NCBI GenBank assembly: GCA_025024175.1
Contig: QCXZ01000137.1
Span: forward strand, 81,406,680-81,470,679
Origin: Rhyzopertha dominica
Lineage: Eukaryota > Arthropoda > Insecta > Coleoptera > Bostrichidae
Length of the DNA stretch: 64,000 nt
Direction of reading: 5' to 3'
The notes under the pieces: generated by a model
Seen by the model: only the letters and a program-made list of their open reading frames with translations
Database searches by the model: none
Told to the model about the DNA's origin: nothing
Shown: one piece after another, positions 34,487 to 46,019 of the stretch
Layout of the letters: the number at the start of each line of letters is the position of its first letter
Numbering within the stretch: the first letter of the stretch is position 1
Made by a program: the position numbers and the translations under genes

Positions 34487-34963
34487 TGTCTCAGTTGGTT
34501 AAATCACAAATGAGTATAGCTATTGAAGGTGTATCCATCAATATATGTTCTGAAGTTAAGAACCTTGGTTTAATCTTCGACGAAGACCCACGTCTCTTTA
34601 CTCATTAGAAAATGTTATTTCGTTCTCAAAGTGCTATGCAGTAACATGGATATAATTAACTTCAAAACTCGCAAAAAGCTTGCAGAAACCTTGGTCCTAT
34701 CATTGCTTAACTATGGTCTAGTGGTTTTGTTTCCACGTTTAAACTCAAGAACACAAAATCAGATCCAGATGATCCAGAACAGTTGTTGTCGCTTTATATT
34801 CACTATACAGTCTAAAAGCAAATTTTATCATGTTTCTGCCATGATCAATGAACTTAAGTGGCTGAAAATGTCTAATGTCTACTGCTTACAGTTGCTTTCC
34901 CTGGTATGTAAGAGTACTGCTTACAGATTTTCCGTCGTATTTAAGAGAAAGATTGAAATTTAG
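34448..34963 (+). pseudogene. Non-LTR pol C-terminal region
   Basis: Continues the RT after the shift. VKNLGLIFDEDPRLFTH (typical post-RT block VKNLGVIFD) runs into a TAG, followed by a separate open frame 34631-34963: LAETLVLSLLNYGLVV, QNQIQMIQNSCCRFIF and VSAMINELKWLKM. These are the usual C-terminal blocks of CR1/Jockey-type pol proteins (QIQ.IQN.C.RFI...LKWL). The frame ends before the usual terminus. Confidence 0.75.
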
Positions 34964-35270
34964 CAGTAGCTTCAAACAGTATTAACATGTGTTTATGCTC
35001 TTGAGGAGAGATAAAGTTATGGATATGTAGGCCAATATTTCAAAAAACATTGTACCAATTTTGGGTTGAGCTCCAATGTGCTACCACGCCACCCAACAGC
35101 TAGTTCTGATAATGAAAACTGTCTCTCTTCCATGTTGCAAGTTAGTGCCAAACAATTAATGTCAGGAAACTTTAACGCAACGGCAAGAGACGAAATATTG
35201 AGAAATCACATTTATTCGCATGGCACAAAATTTCTACTACTGTTACTACTAAATATACCTTAAAGGCTTA

Positions 35271-37499
35271 AACTGTAAACAGTTAGATAAGATTTATTCA
35301 TAATCTTTTAGAAATTATGCATTAAAGATATCGGTTTGTAGTGAATTATATTGTATCTTTTGCTATTAATATGCAAACATCTACATTTCACAGAAATATA
35401 TCTATCTTGATGAAAAAAGCTTTTAAAACCTGGCTTAGTGGAAAATGTGAGCACAACCCTCGTTCTTAAATTCACATCCTATCGTCGTGAGCTCATTCTT
35501 CGCTCTTTTCCCATTGTTATTATTTTTTCACCAGGGTCCCTTCGAATGTGGCAACCGTGTGCTTTATGACCCCACTAGCATCAAGCAGGCGGCTCATGTA
35601 CATGCTACACATAACGAAAAAAACCTGTCGATTAAAGCATTCGTGACCACAGTTTATCAATATCATGTTACATGGATAATTCATGTTGCGAAACAAGTTA
35701 CAAAGCATGACTCCAATAATAATACACCTCTTGACTGCCGAGTTTATTTACGGCACGTTGCAGGAAATTCAGATCTTCGTGCCGTAATTTCGACCTTTTG
35801 TTTGGCGCTGTTTCCAACAATTTATGTTGGAGAGTCGTGCGTCCGCGAATTTATTGATACCGGCCTGGATTTACGACCGAGATTTTGAGTACAGTAAACG
35901 AGATAATTTAGAAGAGCTGTGGAAAGAAGAAATCCACTGCGTTTCTTTCCTTTTTCAGTGAGATATAAAAAGCCTGTTGCTTCAAAACTTGTCTTCTTCT
36001 TACAAATTTTCTTCCAAGTTTCTTTAACACTTCACTTAATCATTAATCTGTATATGCTTTATTTTATGCCTTTCGACACAATTTTCTATTTTCATAACAT
36101 TCTACCCTCCTCTATCAATCAATCGATCAATTTTAACTAACTAAGTAAATTATTTATTGACATCTTCCTATGTTACGCAAAATTATCTACTTGTAGGTTT
36201 GTGGTGTTCCTGTCCTACTTTTGCGTTAAACTCCCCCACAATTTTTTTGAAATATTTCTGTAGACGTTTTCCTGCATACTTTAGAAAATATCCTTCTCCT
36301 GCCCCTCTTTATCTGCAGGTGCATGTAACATTGAAAATATCTGATACCTCCAATTATTAAAAAAAACACAAACACCTTCCTCTTGCTAAATAACTGTTCC
36401 AAAACCTTGTGAAACATTCTGAATTAGATTCCTATAAATCAACCCTGTTATGTACCAACCACCTATGATGATTATGGGCTGTGTTCAGTAAACTGATTAT
36501 GCTAATCGTCACACTTATCAAGCTAGCCCGCAGGTAGTTTGCGATCTATTAACAATTAAAATGCCGTTTGTGCAGGTTAACTCTGTTTTATAGCTCTGCC
36601 GTAACACGTGTTGTTAGTGGTTCATACATATGTTTATTTTATTAAAATTGCTTCCGCGTTACGCTTATATTATCCAAGATTTCAGATCTAATTAACGCTT
36701 GCGAGGGTAATGCTTTTTTGAACGCGTAGTAAGTAGTAAAGGAGTTGCTACACATTAAGCACCAAAACTGAAAGCTGCGTGTTTTTTACTACTTAAAGTC
36801 TACCAAGCGTTGTTTCTAAAATTTATCTACTGTATAAATTCATGTAATACTTAAATTATATCGCATTTTCTGGCAATGAATAACCGGAATATCTAAACAA
36901 GTACAAAAACCGAATTTGCAAAATATTATTACAAACTACATAACTTTGTTTCAGCCATGATATCCGCATCATCACAGTTCTTTCTTTTATCGTTTTTGTT
37001 TTCTGTATTCCTTAAATAATGTTGTAATATAACTGTTAGCTTACATAAAAATTGAATTGAAAAAAGGGCACAATTTCAACGCATATTTGTCAATTTTGTG
37101 TCGCTTCCTAAATCGTATCAGATTTAACCATTTTACAATAATTGAGAAACCTAAACTGAAAAAACATATGTCTCATAAAGCTCAGCATACAAATGAATAC
37201 ATTACTATCAAAACCTCTAAGAACCAGAACTTTACGGACAGTTCTTTTTTTACAATTCCATTTAGCGGCTGTTCCGGTCACTTAAAAGCATCTAAAAATC
37301 CACTTATCTCCGGAATACCTAAACGAGGTGATCCTGTCTGGGCATTTTTACGATACGCACTGTTAATGTCAGGATTCTACCGTGTTGTCCTTTCGCTTTC
37401 TGTTACACGGGGCCAGGACGACGTGGGCGTATTTTTTATTGGACATGAATCACAAGTACATTAATCGCAGGTGTACACATCGGTTTCCAAATGAAAAAA
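35271..37499. other. Spacer with a complex tract at 35500-35890
   Basis: No gene was recognised. 35500-35890 is GC-richer and carries an open 133-codon plus frame (35487-35888) without any motif. Inside it is a perfect 10-base inverted repeat, TTACGGCACG at 35748-35757 and CGTGCCGTAA at 35778-35787. Another 135-codon plus frame (37057-37464) starts at a TTG and has no recognised domain; it is probably chance. Confidence 0.3.
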
Positions 37500-37756
37500 C
37501 TTGTAAAAGAGCTGCTCGCGTGGGCCTTTGCCTTAGTTGTGGCGTGACGTAGCGTCGACTGTTAGTTCTGGAAACCAGCTGGACTGAACGGTGTGACCGC
37601 AAGTTGTACTGCCATTTGCGTCGAACGTGAAACGTTATTGTCAGGATCTTTTGTTGGTTTGAAGTTTAAAGGCCGCGGAAGTTATGATAATGCATGGATT
37701 TTGAACTGTGTGGGATTTTGTGCTTGCAACGGAATTAGTTTATGACCTACAGTTCT
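37500..37756 (+). other. Possible non-coding first exon or promoter tract
   Basis: GC-richer DNA with a CRE-like TGACGTAG near 37545 and a strong donor-like sequence, TTCTG|GTAAGTTTTC, at 37756/37757. No long frame runs through it. It could be a non-coding first exon of the gene whose first coding exon is proposed at 48537. Only the donor and the composition support this. Confidence 0.2.
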
Positions 37757-38539
37757 GGTAAGTTTTCATACTTTGTCGTTTAAAGATTCAAAGCTTGATA
37801 ATAATTAGGCACCTTTGAAGTATGTAAAATTATCACCATTTATACTTTTCTGAAATTTATCTACCCTAATAATACTTAAATGTAAATTGTGTAAAAATAC
37901 CTCGATCTTCTTACTGAACAACTTTTTTTAGTATAAATGCATCTGCGTTCAGTATTCATTGCTATAATTAAATCAATTTAAGTTTGAATTTTGAGCAGGA
38001 CGAAGTGGTCTAATGAGTTAACTATAGAAGTATACAAACCATTGAAATGTGGAAAGTAAAGGTTCAGAAAGTCAAGAATAAAAGAATACATCAGAGCAAA
38101 ACTGTATTAAGTCACAAAACGTACATTTTACAGTAGACGCAAGATCAGAATTTTTTCTGTTTATCGCAATGTTTTATAAATACTCGACGCATTAATGAAG
38201 CTATTGGTTTTTAAAAATGACATATGCAACAATGGCGACACTTGCAATGTTAAAAATTTTTGAAAAATTAGTTTTTTTTAAATTGGATTTAATACATACG
38301 CACTCTCTGCACACAACAATTTTACTCATTGGATTGTTTGTTTTCTTTCTTTTCTAGGTTCTTTTTAAAATTAAGAGCTAAGCTTTTCAACCATTTTTTG
38401 CTCCAGTAAAAAAGTTGACCTCTGGGACTGACACTGTATTTTTATTAACGACAAATAAACAGGCTAAAATTTAAAAAATGAAACTTTATTCTCAAAACAA
38501 AAGTACAAAAATAAACTTATTATACATAGCATAGACGTA
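37757..38539. other. AT-rich spacer, nothing recognised
   Basis: Featureless AT-rich DNA. Near 38477-38482 an AATAAA on the minus strand could be the polyadenylation signal of the decayed gene at 38540-39640. Confidence 0.4.
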
Positions 38540-39640
38540 TTATTTATTAGTCACTGTCACTGACTTCTTCACTATTTTCCTTATGAGCAAGATTTTGGAC
38601 AAAGGAATAATCTCCTTGAGATTTTTCAGCAATTTTTGAAAATGATTGATTTTTTCTACCTATCGAATTTAAACCACAGCAAAGTGGATTTGGTGACATT
38701 TCATAGACAAACGCTGTTAAATTATACATCATCAAATGTTGTTTTGAAGTACAGAATTCCTGGAGTTTCTTGTCTATCTTGCAGGGATACTGCTTTTAAT
38801 ATCACAAAATTGTCCCCTTTTATCGGTTTTTTGTTGTTCTGAAATGGCGAGTTTGTATTAGTGTATAATTTATTAGAATCTCTAGTCAGGAGTTGTTATT
38901 TCAAAAACTACCATTTTTCCCTGAGATCCTAGGTAGCTGTAACCAGTCCCGGTGAAACTAGGACATTTTTAAGCTTCTCATTCGACAATGGAGCGTATGC
39001 TATCTGGCTCCGTGTGAGTGTGTCCACGACGAAAAAACTTGTGTCAAATTTATATCTGCAAATCTCGATTCTGCGACGGACAGTTATCAGTCCAGGTAGT
39101 TACCAAAGTTGTAGTTTTTGGCAAAGAAATTACATACCGTTCTAAACATGATACCATCTCGTTTTCACCTCTACCAGCGATTGATTCGTCCCACATGAGG
39201 CTAATGGCCTTCTTTTCGTAAATAGTATAGTTGTAGCACCATAGACTTCAAACTATAAAAGCTTTGTGCATTAGTTAATTGTAGGCATAGCAGACATTTT
39301 TGTAAGTCATTAAAACATTTTCTTCAGTCTTGTTGAATTATGTTTGCTTGTCCAGCTTCTTCAAATTGTATCTCTTGCCAGCTTCCGTCAATTAAGAATC
39401 ATACACAAAGCTTGTATACTTTGCACAGGCATCGCAAGTGTCATTTGAAGGAGGGGCGAATGGATTGAATGCTCACTCTTTTCCAATATCTTCAGGGAAT
39501 GCATCTTGCAATGCACTATTGCTTGTATACATGCTATGCATTGTGGACATATTCATATTGCAACCTAAGTATTTCTTGCCAGTTCTCCTTCGACTATAAT
39601 GAGATTCCAAACATGGGAACGTCATGATGTATAAGCGAAT
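38540..39640 (-). pseudogene. Decayed transposase-like gene (DNC..QN family)
   Basis: Minus strand, N to C. Near 39600 it reads YLGCNMNMSTMHSMYTS, then AFNPFAPPSNDTCDACAKYTS (a DTCDxC cysteine pair). Near 39220 it reads KKAISLMWDESIAGRG and SCLERYVISLPK, then TTWTDNCPSQNRDLQ. These blocks recall a repeated insect protein family with the pattern YLxxxLNxxxMY / DTCxxC / GGRGxxE / SDNCxGQNxN, which looks like a DDE-type transposase. I cannot name its superfamily with certainty. A last open stretch (38735-38547) ends in an acidic tail (NSEEVSDSD), followed by AATAAA. Frame breaks and stops are frequent. Confidence 0.5.
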
Positions 39641-41389
39641 TTGTTCTTTTTTACTTCATTTTTAATTTTGTTCTGCTCGATTCCCGGTTCATTCTCTCCT
39701 AACTACAGGAGCTTCTTCAATGCAAGAACACACGAATTAGCTTTTGTTGTTAATATATATTTATTTGTTCCAAAAATCTTGATGATGTGTAATTTCACTT
39801 TCAAGTGATACCAGAATGAAGGGATTAACATTGGTACCGATGCTTTGAGCAGTTTCTGATTGGAGAATTCGATGTGGAGGAATCCATTGTGGATAAGCCA
39901 TCATGTTTAGGCATGAACTTCTTCCGGCGCCCAGTCCTCTCCAATTAAGCGGCTGTCAACACCCACCGCAGAAAATGAAATAAACATAGTGTGCGCGCAT
40001 AAATTATAAACGCGCCAACGGCAAACAGAAAAACACCAGCATGAGCATGCGTTGTTCTCCCGAATCGTCGTCTTCCTACCAAGTTTTCCCATGATGCGTG
40101 CGGACAAATGGGCTACGCACGCCTACCATCGTAAATAGCCCCAGCCTGATATAATTTACAGGTACAAGCAGATATTAATGATGGGGGTCCACTGATAAAA
40201 ACTTGCGGGGCTATATTTGGGCAAGATACAATTTGCGAGGTTAGCCAACAGGCGTTGATGAAATGTTGGCAGCAAATGTTAGACACTCTCGCCTAACACT
40301 TGAGTTGGTGTTAAATTTGCTGCTTACAGGGTAACCTGGTGAGGAAGGCTTCAATATGAAAGCTGCATCCTCAACAAAATACCATCGGCGAAATGGAAAT
40401 CAAGACATTTAGTGGTAAAATTCATGAAGGCAATCAAGTCATTGAGTCTTCAAAGTATACATCTGTAGCACACTGCTACAACTTACTTTACATCTCCCAG
40501 ATCATCACCTTTAATTTATTAACAAAACTTTCATTTGCGTTTTCTCCAACAACTCCCATTCATTGGCCGTAACCACTTCTGGAATGAATTAATTTTGTTA
40601 CATAATCGCATGTTTGGTTTTGTTAATTACTGCCTGCTACAGCCACCTTCTTTCCTACGCAGACATTTGCATGCTTTTTCCGGTGGAATGATTCGCTGGC
40701 CTGTCGATTCATAGGTGACCTACAAAACAGTAGTGGTAACACGCAATATGCAATGTGTCGCAATGCATGTAAAAGGATTGTTAGTATTTTGCAAAATTAT
40801 TAGGAATATGCATCGAGTTAATTTTTATTCTTGGCAAAGAAATGTGATTCCACCCTTCTAAGTTTAAAAGGTTTTGCTCTAAACGGGTTGTTTTTAGATG
40901 AGAAGGTTAAAACAGTAGCGTTTCGAATTACTGCTGCAGTTAGAACGTCCTCAGATGGTTAAAACGATAAGAGAGAAGATAAAAATCATAACAGAGGTAC
41001 CTTGATGTAAGCTGTAAGTTAAGAAAAGTAAGCTTCTAGATTCTGATGTCAATGATTTGTAAAGTTCCAAATCATTAATAATAATTTATAATTAATTAAA
41101 CAGAATCCTACTTTGATGGGCATATTTTCTAGTTTTCAAGGTGCTTTTAAATCAGATTCGGAAGAAAGGTTTGCATCCCTTATCTGACAGTTGCACATCG
41201 TGCATAGGTCTTAAAATGTGAACACCTCATTATTTGTTGAATGGTAATAGCAGTTATCTGACGGTACCAGTAATTGTTTCATCAACAACTAAAGTAACCT
41301 TCTTTAGCTCTAGATGAAGTTTACTCATACCATCTAGATGGAATTTTTTGAGTGAGCATACTTAAAGTTTCCTTTTTTAATCGTTTCGG
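39641..41389. other. Spacer with a GC-rich patch at 39890-40150
   Basis: No recognised gene. The patch at 39890-40150 has many CG dinucleotides and opens a minus frame (39907-40107) without a motif. It might be the promoter side of the transposase-like relic downstream of it on the minus strand. Confidence 0.3.
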
Positions 41390-41475
41390 ATCTCAATTGG
41401 TCTAGTGGTTCCATACACTCGACGAATGTATGGAAGGCTGGGGCCTAGGGGTGACAATGCACAATCCAATACGTT
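41390..41475 (+). repeat. tRNA-like repeat, probably a SINE head or tRNA pseudogene
   Basis: 41398-41408 is TGGTCTAGTGG, a perfect match to the tRNA A-box consensus. It is followed by a perfect 7-base stem with a 9-base loop (CCATACA at 41411-41417, TGTATGG at 41427-41433), placed like an anticodon arm. The T-arm and B-box are not recognisable beyond a G-rich stretch. No intact tRNA can be drawn. Confidence 0.4.
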
Positions 41476-42360
41476 ACAGTTTGCCGATCAACGTCTCGCT
41501 AGTGCTTGTTTATTTCTATTTTAATGTTAAGCTTTGACTGATTGCCCAACTGGTCTAATTTATCGAGCCAATCCAGAGTTTTAGTGGGATGTGAATGTGA
41601 TATAAGACAACACTAGCCAATAACGACTAATTTGCGGATGTATTTTGGATGGTCTTATTTTTATACATTTTTCTTCGACGTTTTATTCTTAATGCACTTT
41701 TAGAAATTTATAATGGACATGAAACTAGGGTGGACAAGACGATCGAGCTCCAAATTTTTCAGCTTAGTAAAATCTTATCCAAATAGCCTTATCTAACTGA
41801 TGGTGATCAAAAGTCATTACTTGGTATACGACCACCACGTTACACAAGAGCTTCTTAACATTTAAACGGTTAATGGGACACTACGAAAAAAACCCATCGA
41901 TGAAGATGTCCCCAAAACATCTCTTTATCTCCCGCTTAACAAATACATATGCATTAAATATAAGAACATTAGCCCGTGAGCGCGTGTGTGTGTTGTCGTG
42001 GATCCGTGGGTAGATGGCTTCCCTTTCGCCTTAATTTGCATGAGAACCCGTTCCTTGCGCCCACGTCCCTGTGGTTTGTGAATGAAACATGTAACTGGGC
42101 GTTAAATAATCCTATTGCTGCCGTGTGGGACGCGCAATTCGCGAAACGACCTACTGCTCTTTTATTAGTTAACGTNCGGCCNGACTCTGCGACCCCCTGG
42201 TTCACTTTCTACCGGNCGCAGGTTGGCAACTAATAACCTGGACAGTTTACAAACGGACGTAGGTTGGAGGAACCGGTCGCAGGACGCTGCAGGAATTGAG
42301 CAAGCGGGTCGGAAGATTGNGAATCCAACGTAGGGTTGGAGTATTGGGGGAAAATGAAAA
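41476..42360. other. Spacer with a complex tract at 41980-42330
   Basis: No gene was recognised. 41980-42330 is GC-richer, contains several N bases (42176, 42182, 42215, 42320) and opposing open frames without motifs. Possible conserved non-coding DNA. Confidence 0.3.
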
Positions 42361-42404
42361 AATAAAATTAAGCTTATATTATTGTTATTATTATTAAAAG
42401 TTTA

Positions 42405-42950
42405 TTAAAGGTTTAATGCTCTGAGGCAAAGACGTCGTTTATCCATCTCATTGTAACATAACTGCATATCTATCAACCCCCTATGCCTCAGGTTCTGATG
42501 ATGGACGTCGGTGCGAAAACGAATTTTATTACACAGATATGGTGGTCTTCTGCCAAGTAGAATCCTATGCAATAGGCAAGAAGCATGCCACAATCTCAGG
42601 TTTGACATGTTCAACCAACCAAGCTCGGCTATCTTATGAGATACGTGATTATATTTTCTTATACCAGAGATGAGTCTAACACAAGCATTCTGCAACCTTT
42701 GAATCCTAATTTTGTCAATAGCTCTTGGGCACGGACCATACACCGAGTCACAGTAGTCGAATTGTGAAACAACTAGACTATTCGTTAAGATCTTTTTCAT
42801 GTTTCCTTGCAAAAGTGAACGGTTTTGATAATTATGCTTTAAGGTGTAATAAGCTTTCTGTAAAGTCTTAGAAACGTGAGTGCCAAAACGAAGATCAGAA
42901 TCAATATACACACCCAAATTTTTTGCAACATCAGTGATTGGAATTTCCAT
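42405..42950 (-). pseudogene. Non-LTR pol C-terminal part
   Basis: Begins MEIPITDVAKNLGVYIDSDL, the post-RT VKNLGVxxDSDL block. It continues with SQFDYCDSVYGPC, RIQRLQNACVRLI and AELGWLNMSNLRL, the usual C-terminal series of this group, and ends at a natural stop close to the element's 3' tail. The initial Met is internal to the ancestral protein. Confidence 0.82.
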
Positions 42951-43341
42951 TTATTTGTATATCAATTGTGTCTTTTGACGCAGGTCTGTCCCACTTACGG
43001 CCAAAAATTATAATATTTGACGTCAACAGGTTCAAAAGTAAGTCATGAGCACATATTATATCATACAGCCTAGAGATATCTGTATTGATATCACGACATG
43101 CAGATTCTATATTTTTCAAGTCAAAAGATGTATAAATTTGAGTATCATCTGCGTAGCAATGTAAGTTACATGACTTTATAACAGACTCAAAATACGAAGT
43201 ATGTATTATAAATAATATAGGACCTAAAGTAGAACCTTGCGGTACACCTCTGCTGAAGTATCTCACATCGGACACATTTCCATTCAGTGTCACCACCTGA
43301 GAACGGTTGCTTAAATAACTTGTCAACAATTGAATTGCCAT
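42931..43341 (-). pseudogene. Non-LTR RT fragment (motifs B and C)
   Basis: Contains SYLSNRSQVVTLNGNVS, motif B SRGVPQGSTLGPILFII and motif C LHCYADDTQIYTSFD with intact YADD, then the thumb start with DLLLN. Most of motif A is lost at the 5' truncation. The frame fails at about 42945 and continues one base over in the next entry. Confidence 0.82.
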
Positions 43342-43587
43342 TTTACTGAGACCAATGTAATGCAGAATATCATATCAAAGGCATACCTATATCATTACCA
43401 CTTGCAACTATAAACCAAAATTAAGTAAGGATTATTTACAAAAATTCGAAAAAAAACTTATGTTTTAAGAAGAGCTTTATTTTAACATGATTGAAATAGA
43501 GCAGGCTGTCACCATGGAAACGATAATACCGTCATCAAGGAAAAATGATCCATGAACTTCAGGATTTTTTTGTCCGTAGTCTTCGTG

Positions 43588-43712
43588 CACGTGGAAGAAT
43601 GCTTGCAGCGTCCATGATATGAGGTTATTATTATGTTTTTTGCCAGTGTTTAATTAACGACAGCGAAAACATAATAATCTAGTATCATGGAGGCTGAAAG
43701 CATTCACCCTCG
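43588..43712. repeat. Hairpin made of Penelope-like terminal sequence
   Basis: An imperfect inverted repeat: the left arm 43588-43640 (GCAGCGTCCATGATATG, then TTATTATTATGTTTTT) pairs with the right arm 43666-43712 (AAAACATAATAATCT, then ATGGAGGCTGAAAGCATTC). The right arm matches the outer 3' end of the element at 27835-29550 (GGACGCTGAAAGCATTCACC). No body lies between the arms, only about 25 bases. It looks like a solo terminal foldback of a related element. Confidence 0.68.
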
Positions 43713-46019
43713 CATTTCATGCATTGCTTGAAAATACAGCATTCAACGTAATGATGAATGCCAGAAGGTGTACAATAAATTTGTCTTTAAAAATGTAATA
43801 GTAGAACTGAAATGTTTTTAGCATTTAACAAAAAGACAGTATAATGTAAGTCATCTTTCAAGATTTCTTTTGTGCAATATACTTACGTAAATTGACGTAC
43901 AGAAGAATTCAAATGGTTTGTTAGTATAGTTATCGTCCATCTCGTCCTAGTATCAAAGCAGTACACGTCATTGTGTCGATACGAGAAAGCTTCATTCGCC
44001 CACACCTTCACTAATTCTATTATACACTTGCTACTGATCATTCTATAATATTAGGTAAGGTGACGTGCTAATTAATTTTCGTGAACCAACCGTGTTAGCG
44101 GGTACCTGCTCCTTCCCTCAGCATATAAGGAGTGACGTAATCTTAGAGGTGATGCTATTTTAAATAGAACATCTTACCTTAAAGCTAGCGAGTATAAGGT
44201 AAATTTTACCCCACGTTTTTATTGCATCTTCGCTTACGATATAAACCAAGGAGGACGTTTTCGTACCTAGCAAATGTTAGGAACATCACACAACATTCTG
44301 AAGCAGCTGCTTTCCGAAAAACTTGCTTTTTCCAATGCAATAAATGCCATACAAATTGGTTGTAAAAAAATTAGGGCTTGACTTAATTTATAAAACGAAC
44401 AGTTCAAACAAGGTTAATAGAAAAACTACATCTACAGATTTTAACCTAAATACCTACCTAATATATTTTCAGAAATTTTAGACACTCTACTTCAATTTGA
44501 TTTGTTTAAAATAAAATTTACCTTGTTATTGTTGTCTACATTTAACCTTCTTTTAGTCAAAGCCTACTTGAAATGTTGTATACTATTAAATAATTGACAT
44601 ACATTGCATTATTAAAATGGTAATATCACGAAAAAGGCTAGTGATAGTGACTTATGCAAGGTATGCATTTTTTGTGGAAAAGGACAGAGAGACATTTATA
44701 TCTGTCAAAAAATANATATGGGGGGGGGGAACTCACTATACCCAGTGTATATAAAAATAGAGCGTTCAAAATACATATCTGAAGTTTCTTGCTAAAAGAA
44801 CGCATATAGCTGTTACTGAAATTCAAAATACTCAGCTTAGAGTATAGACGGACTTAAAAACACCTATCCAAACATTCAAAACACAAATTTATTCGACATT
44901 CCGTATTGCAGATTAGAGTGCAGGATATAAATATATAGATATTTTTTCTATGCTTTTAAACACAATTTGCATTTCTTTATGATCTGCTTTCCACTTTGTG
45001 TACACTTGGTAATCTTAAATCTACTCGTAGTTGTTAGTTCTTCTTTTGGATATAGCACGGCATAATATTTAATTTACTTATGCTATTCTGCCACAATCAC
45101 ATAATAAATTGTCATGTCCGAAGAGAGTTATTATCTGCGGCAACTGGGCTGCCTTTTCTTCCATGTAGTGTAGACTCGAACAACACACACCGTTTATTAA
45201 CGAAATCAAAAGTGTGGGTTGCAAGGACGGTCACAACGTGCTTTGTGCTAGTTAACTAGTTCGACCCTATTGTTAAACTGAATATATTAGGCCTGCATCA
45301 ATGGACACGGTCTCGTTCAAGCGGATTAGCAGTTTTCCTGTTTCAGATAGTGGTCTTGATATTGCCTAAATAAATGCCAAATTGCCAAGGAAGTATTTCC
45401 GTACCGTCTGGTTTTATTGGTGCGTTTTACGATTTGTGATCAAAGAATTACCACCAGGAAGTTTGACTATCTCCGTTTGCTCCCATTGGGCATCGATGTG
45501 TAGGTGTCATTCACGGAGGAAATAATGCATAATCATTGCTTTGAATTTATTACCTCAATTATTTAAGGATAATCCGTCTATTTTTATTCAGATACATTTG
45601 TTGTAGGTAGCCTAAAGAGCGTGCAATATGCAAACTTATTTTTGCATTTTTAGCGTTAGTGCAAGAATAATCCGACAAAGAGCGAGCTTTCCAACAAGTT
45701 TCTGCAAGCATCGCTCCCTGCCCTGCATAGTATTGTCGGTAATTTAAAAATACCACGTTCACTATAACAGGTATTTACCCAGTCTCCACCTTCCCAGACT
45801 GAATCACGAATTTCGGGTCTGATTTGAACAGCAGGTAGTTGTTCTCTTCCTCGGGGTCCGTAGGGCCATAATTACTTAGAACGGAGGCGCACCGCTTTGT
45901 AGAATACCTTTTCTAACGCCGTGGCTGTAATCTTGTTAGGAGGAAGCAGTGGCGTACCTTAAAGAAATACGTAGATGGTTTCATCGGAAACTGGTAGTAT
46001 ACCACCTAAATCGGTAACT
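43713..46019. other. Spacer with complex tracts at about 45110-45530 and 45780-45960
   Basis: No gene was recognised. A run of 10 G bases sits at 44720-44729 next to an N. 45110-45530 is less AT-rich and contains TGATCAAAG (TCF-like), TTTATTG and TTTTACG (Hox-like) and CCATTGG-type sites. This suggests regulatory DNA but proves nothing. Minus frames at 44638-44826 and 45559-45762 have no motif. Confidence 0.3.

Larger units (their letters stand above)
33425..35270 (+). mobile_element. CR1/Jockey-type non-LTR retrotransposon, truncated
   Basis: A plus-strand pol remnant. A pre-RT linker is readable from about 33430 (GLLWSTAKHLGIKNN, then HFPNPNDINHYFSSVF). The RT follows, then the thumb and a C-terminal region. 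The endonuclease and ORF1 are absent, so the copy is 5'-truncated. The bases just upstream (33270-33385) are GC-rich and not obviously part of the element. The 3' end is not sharply defined; a TACTACTGTTACTACTAAA stretch near 35240 may be near it. Clade assignment within the CR1/Jockey group is uncertain. Confidence 0.75.
42361..43390 (-). mobile_element. CR1/Jockey-type non-LTR retrotransposon, 5'-truncated
   Basis: A minus-strand element that begins inside the RT at a truncated motif A (AFDMI then ILHYIGLSKMA, near 43385) and runs to a 3' tail of AATAAT-type repeats (about 42370-42400), as in CR1-like elements with short tandem-repeat tails. One frameshift splits the coding part. This is the classic picture of 5' truncation during target-primed reverse transcription. 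Confidence 0.78.

Noticed and set aside
37057..37464. 135-codon plus-strand frame
   Set aside because: No start context, no domain, and it spans an abrupt change from AT-rich to GC-rich DNA; more likely chance.
37995..38020. A-box-like TGGTCTAATGA suggesting a tRNA
   Set aside because: One mismatch, no anticodon arm and no B-box nearby.
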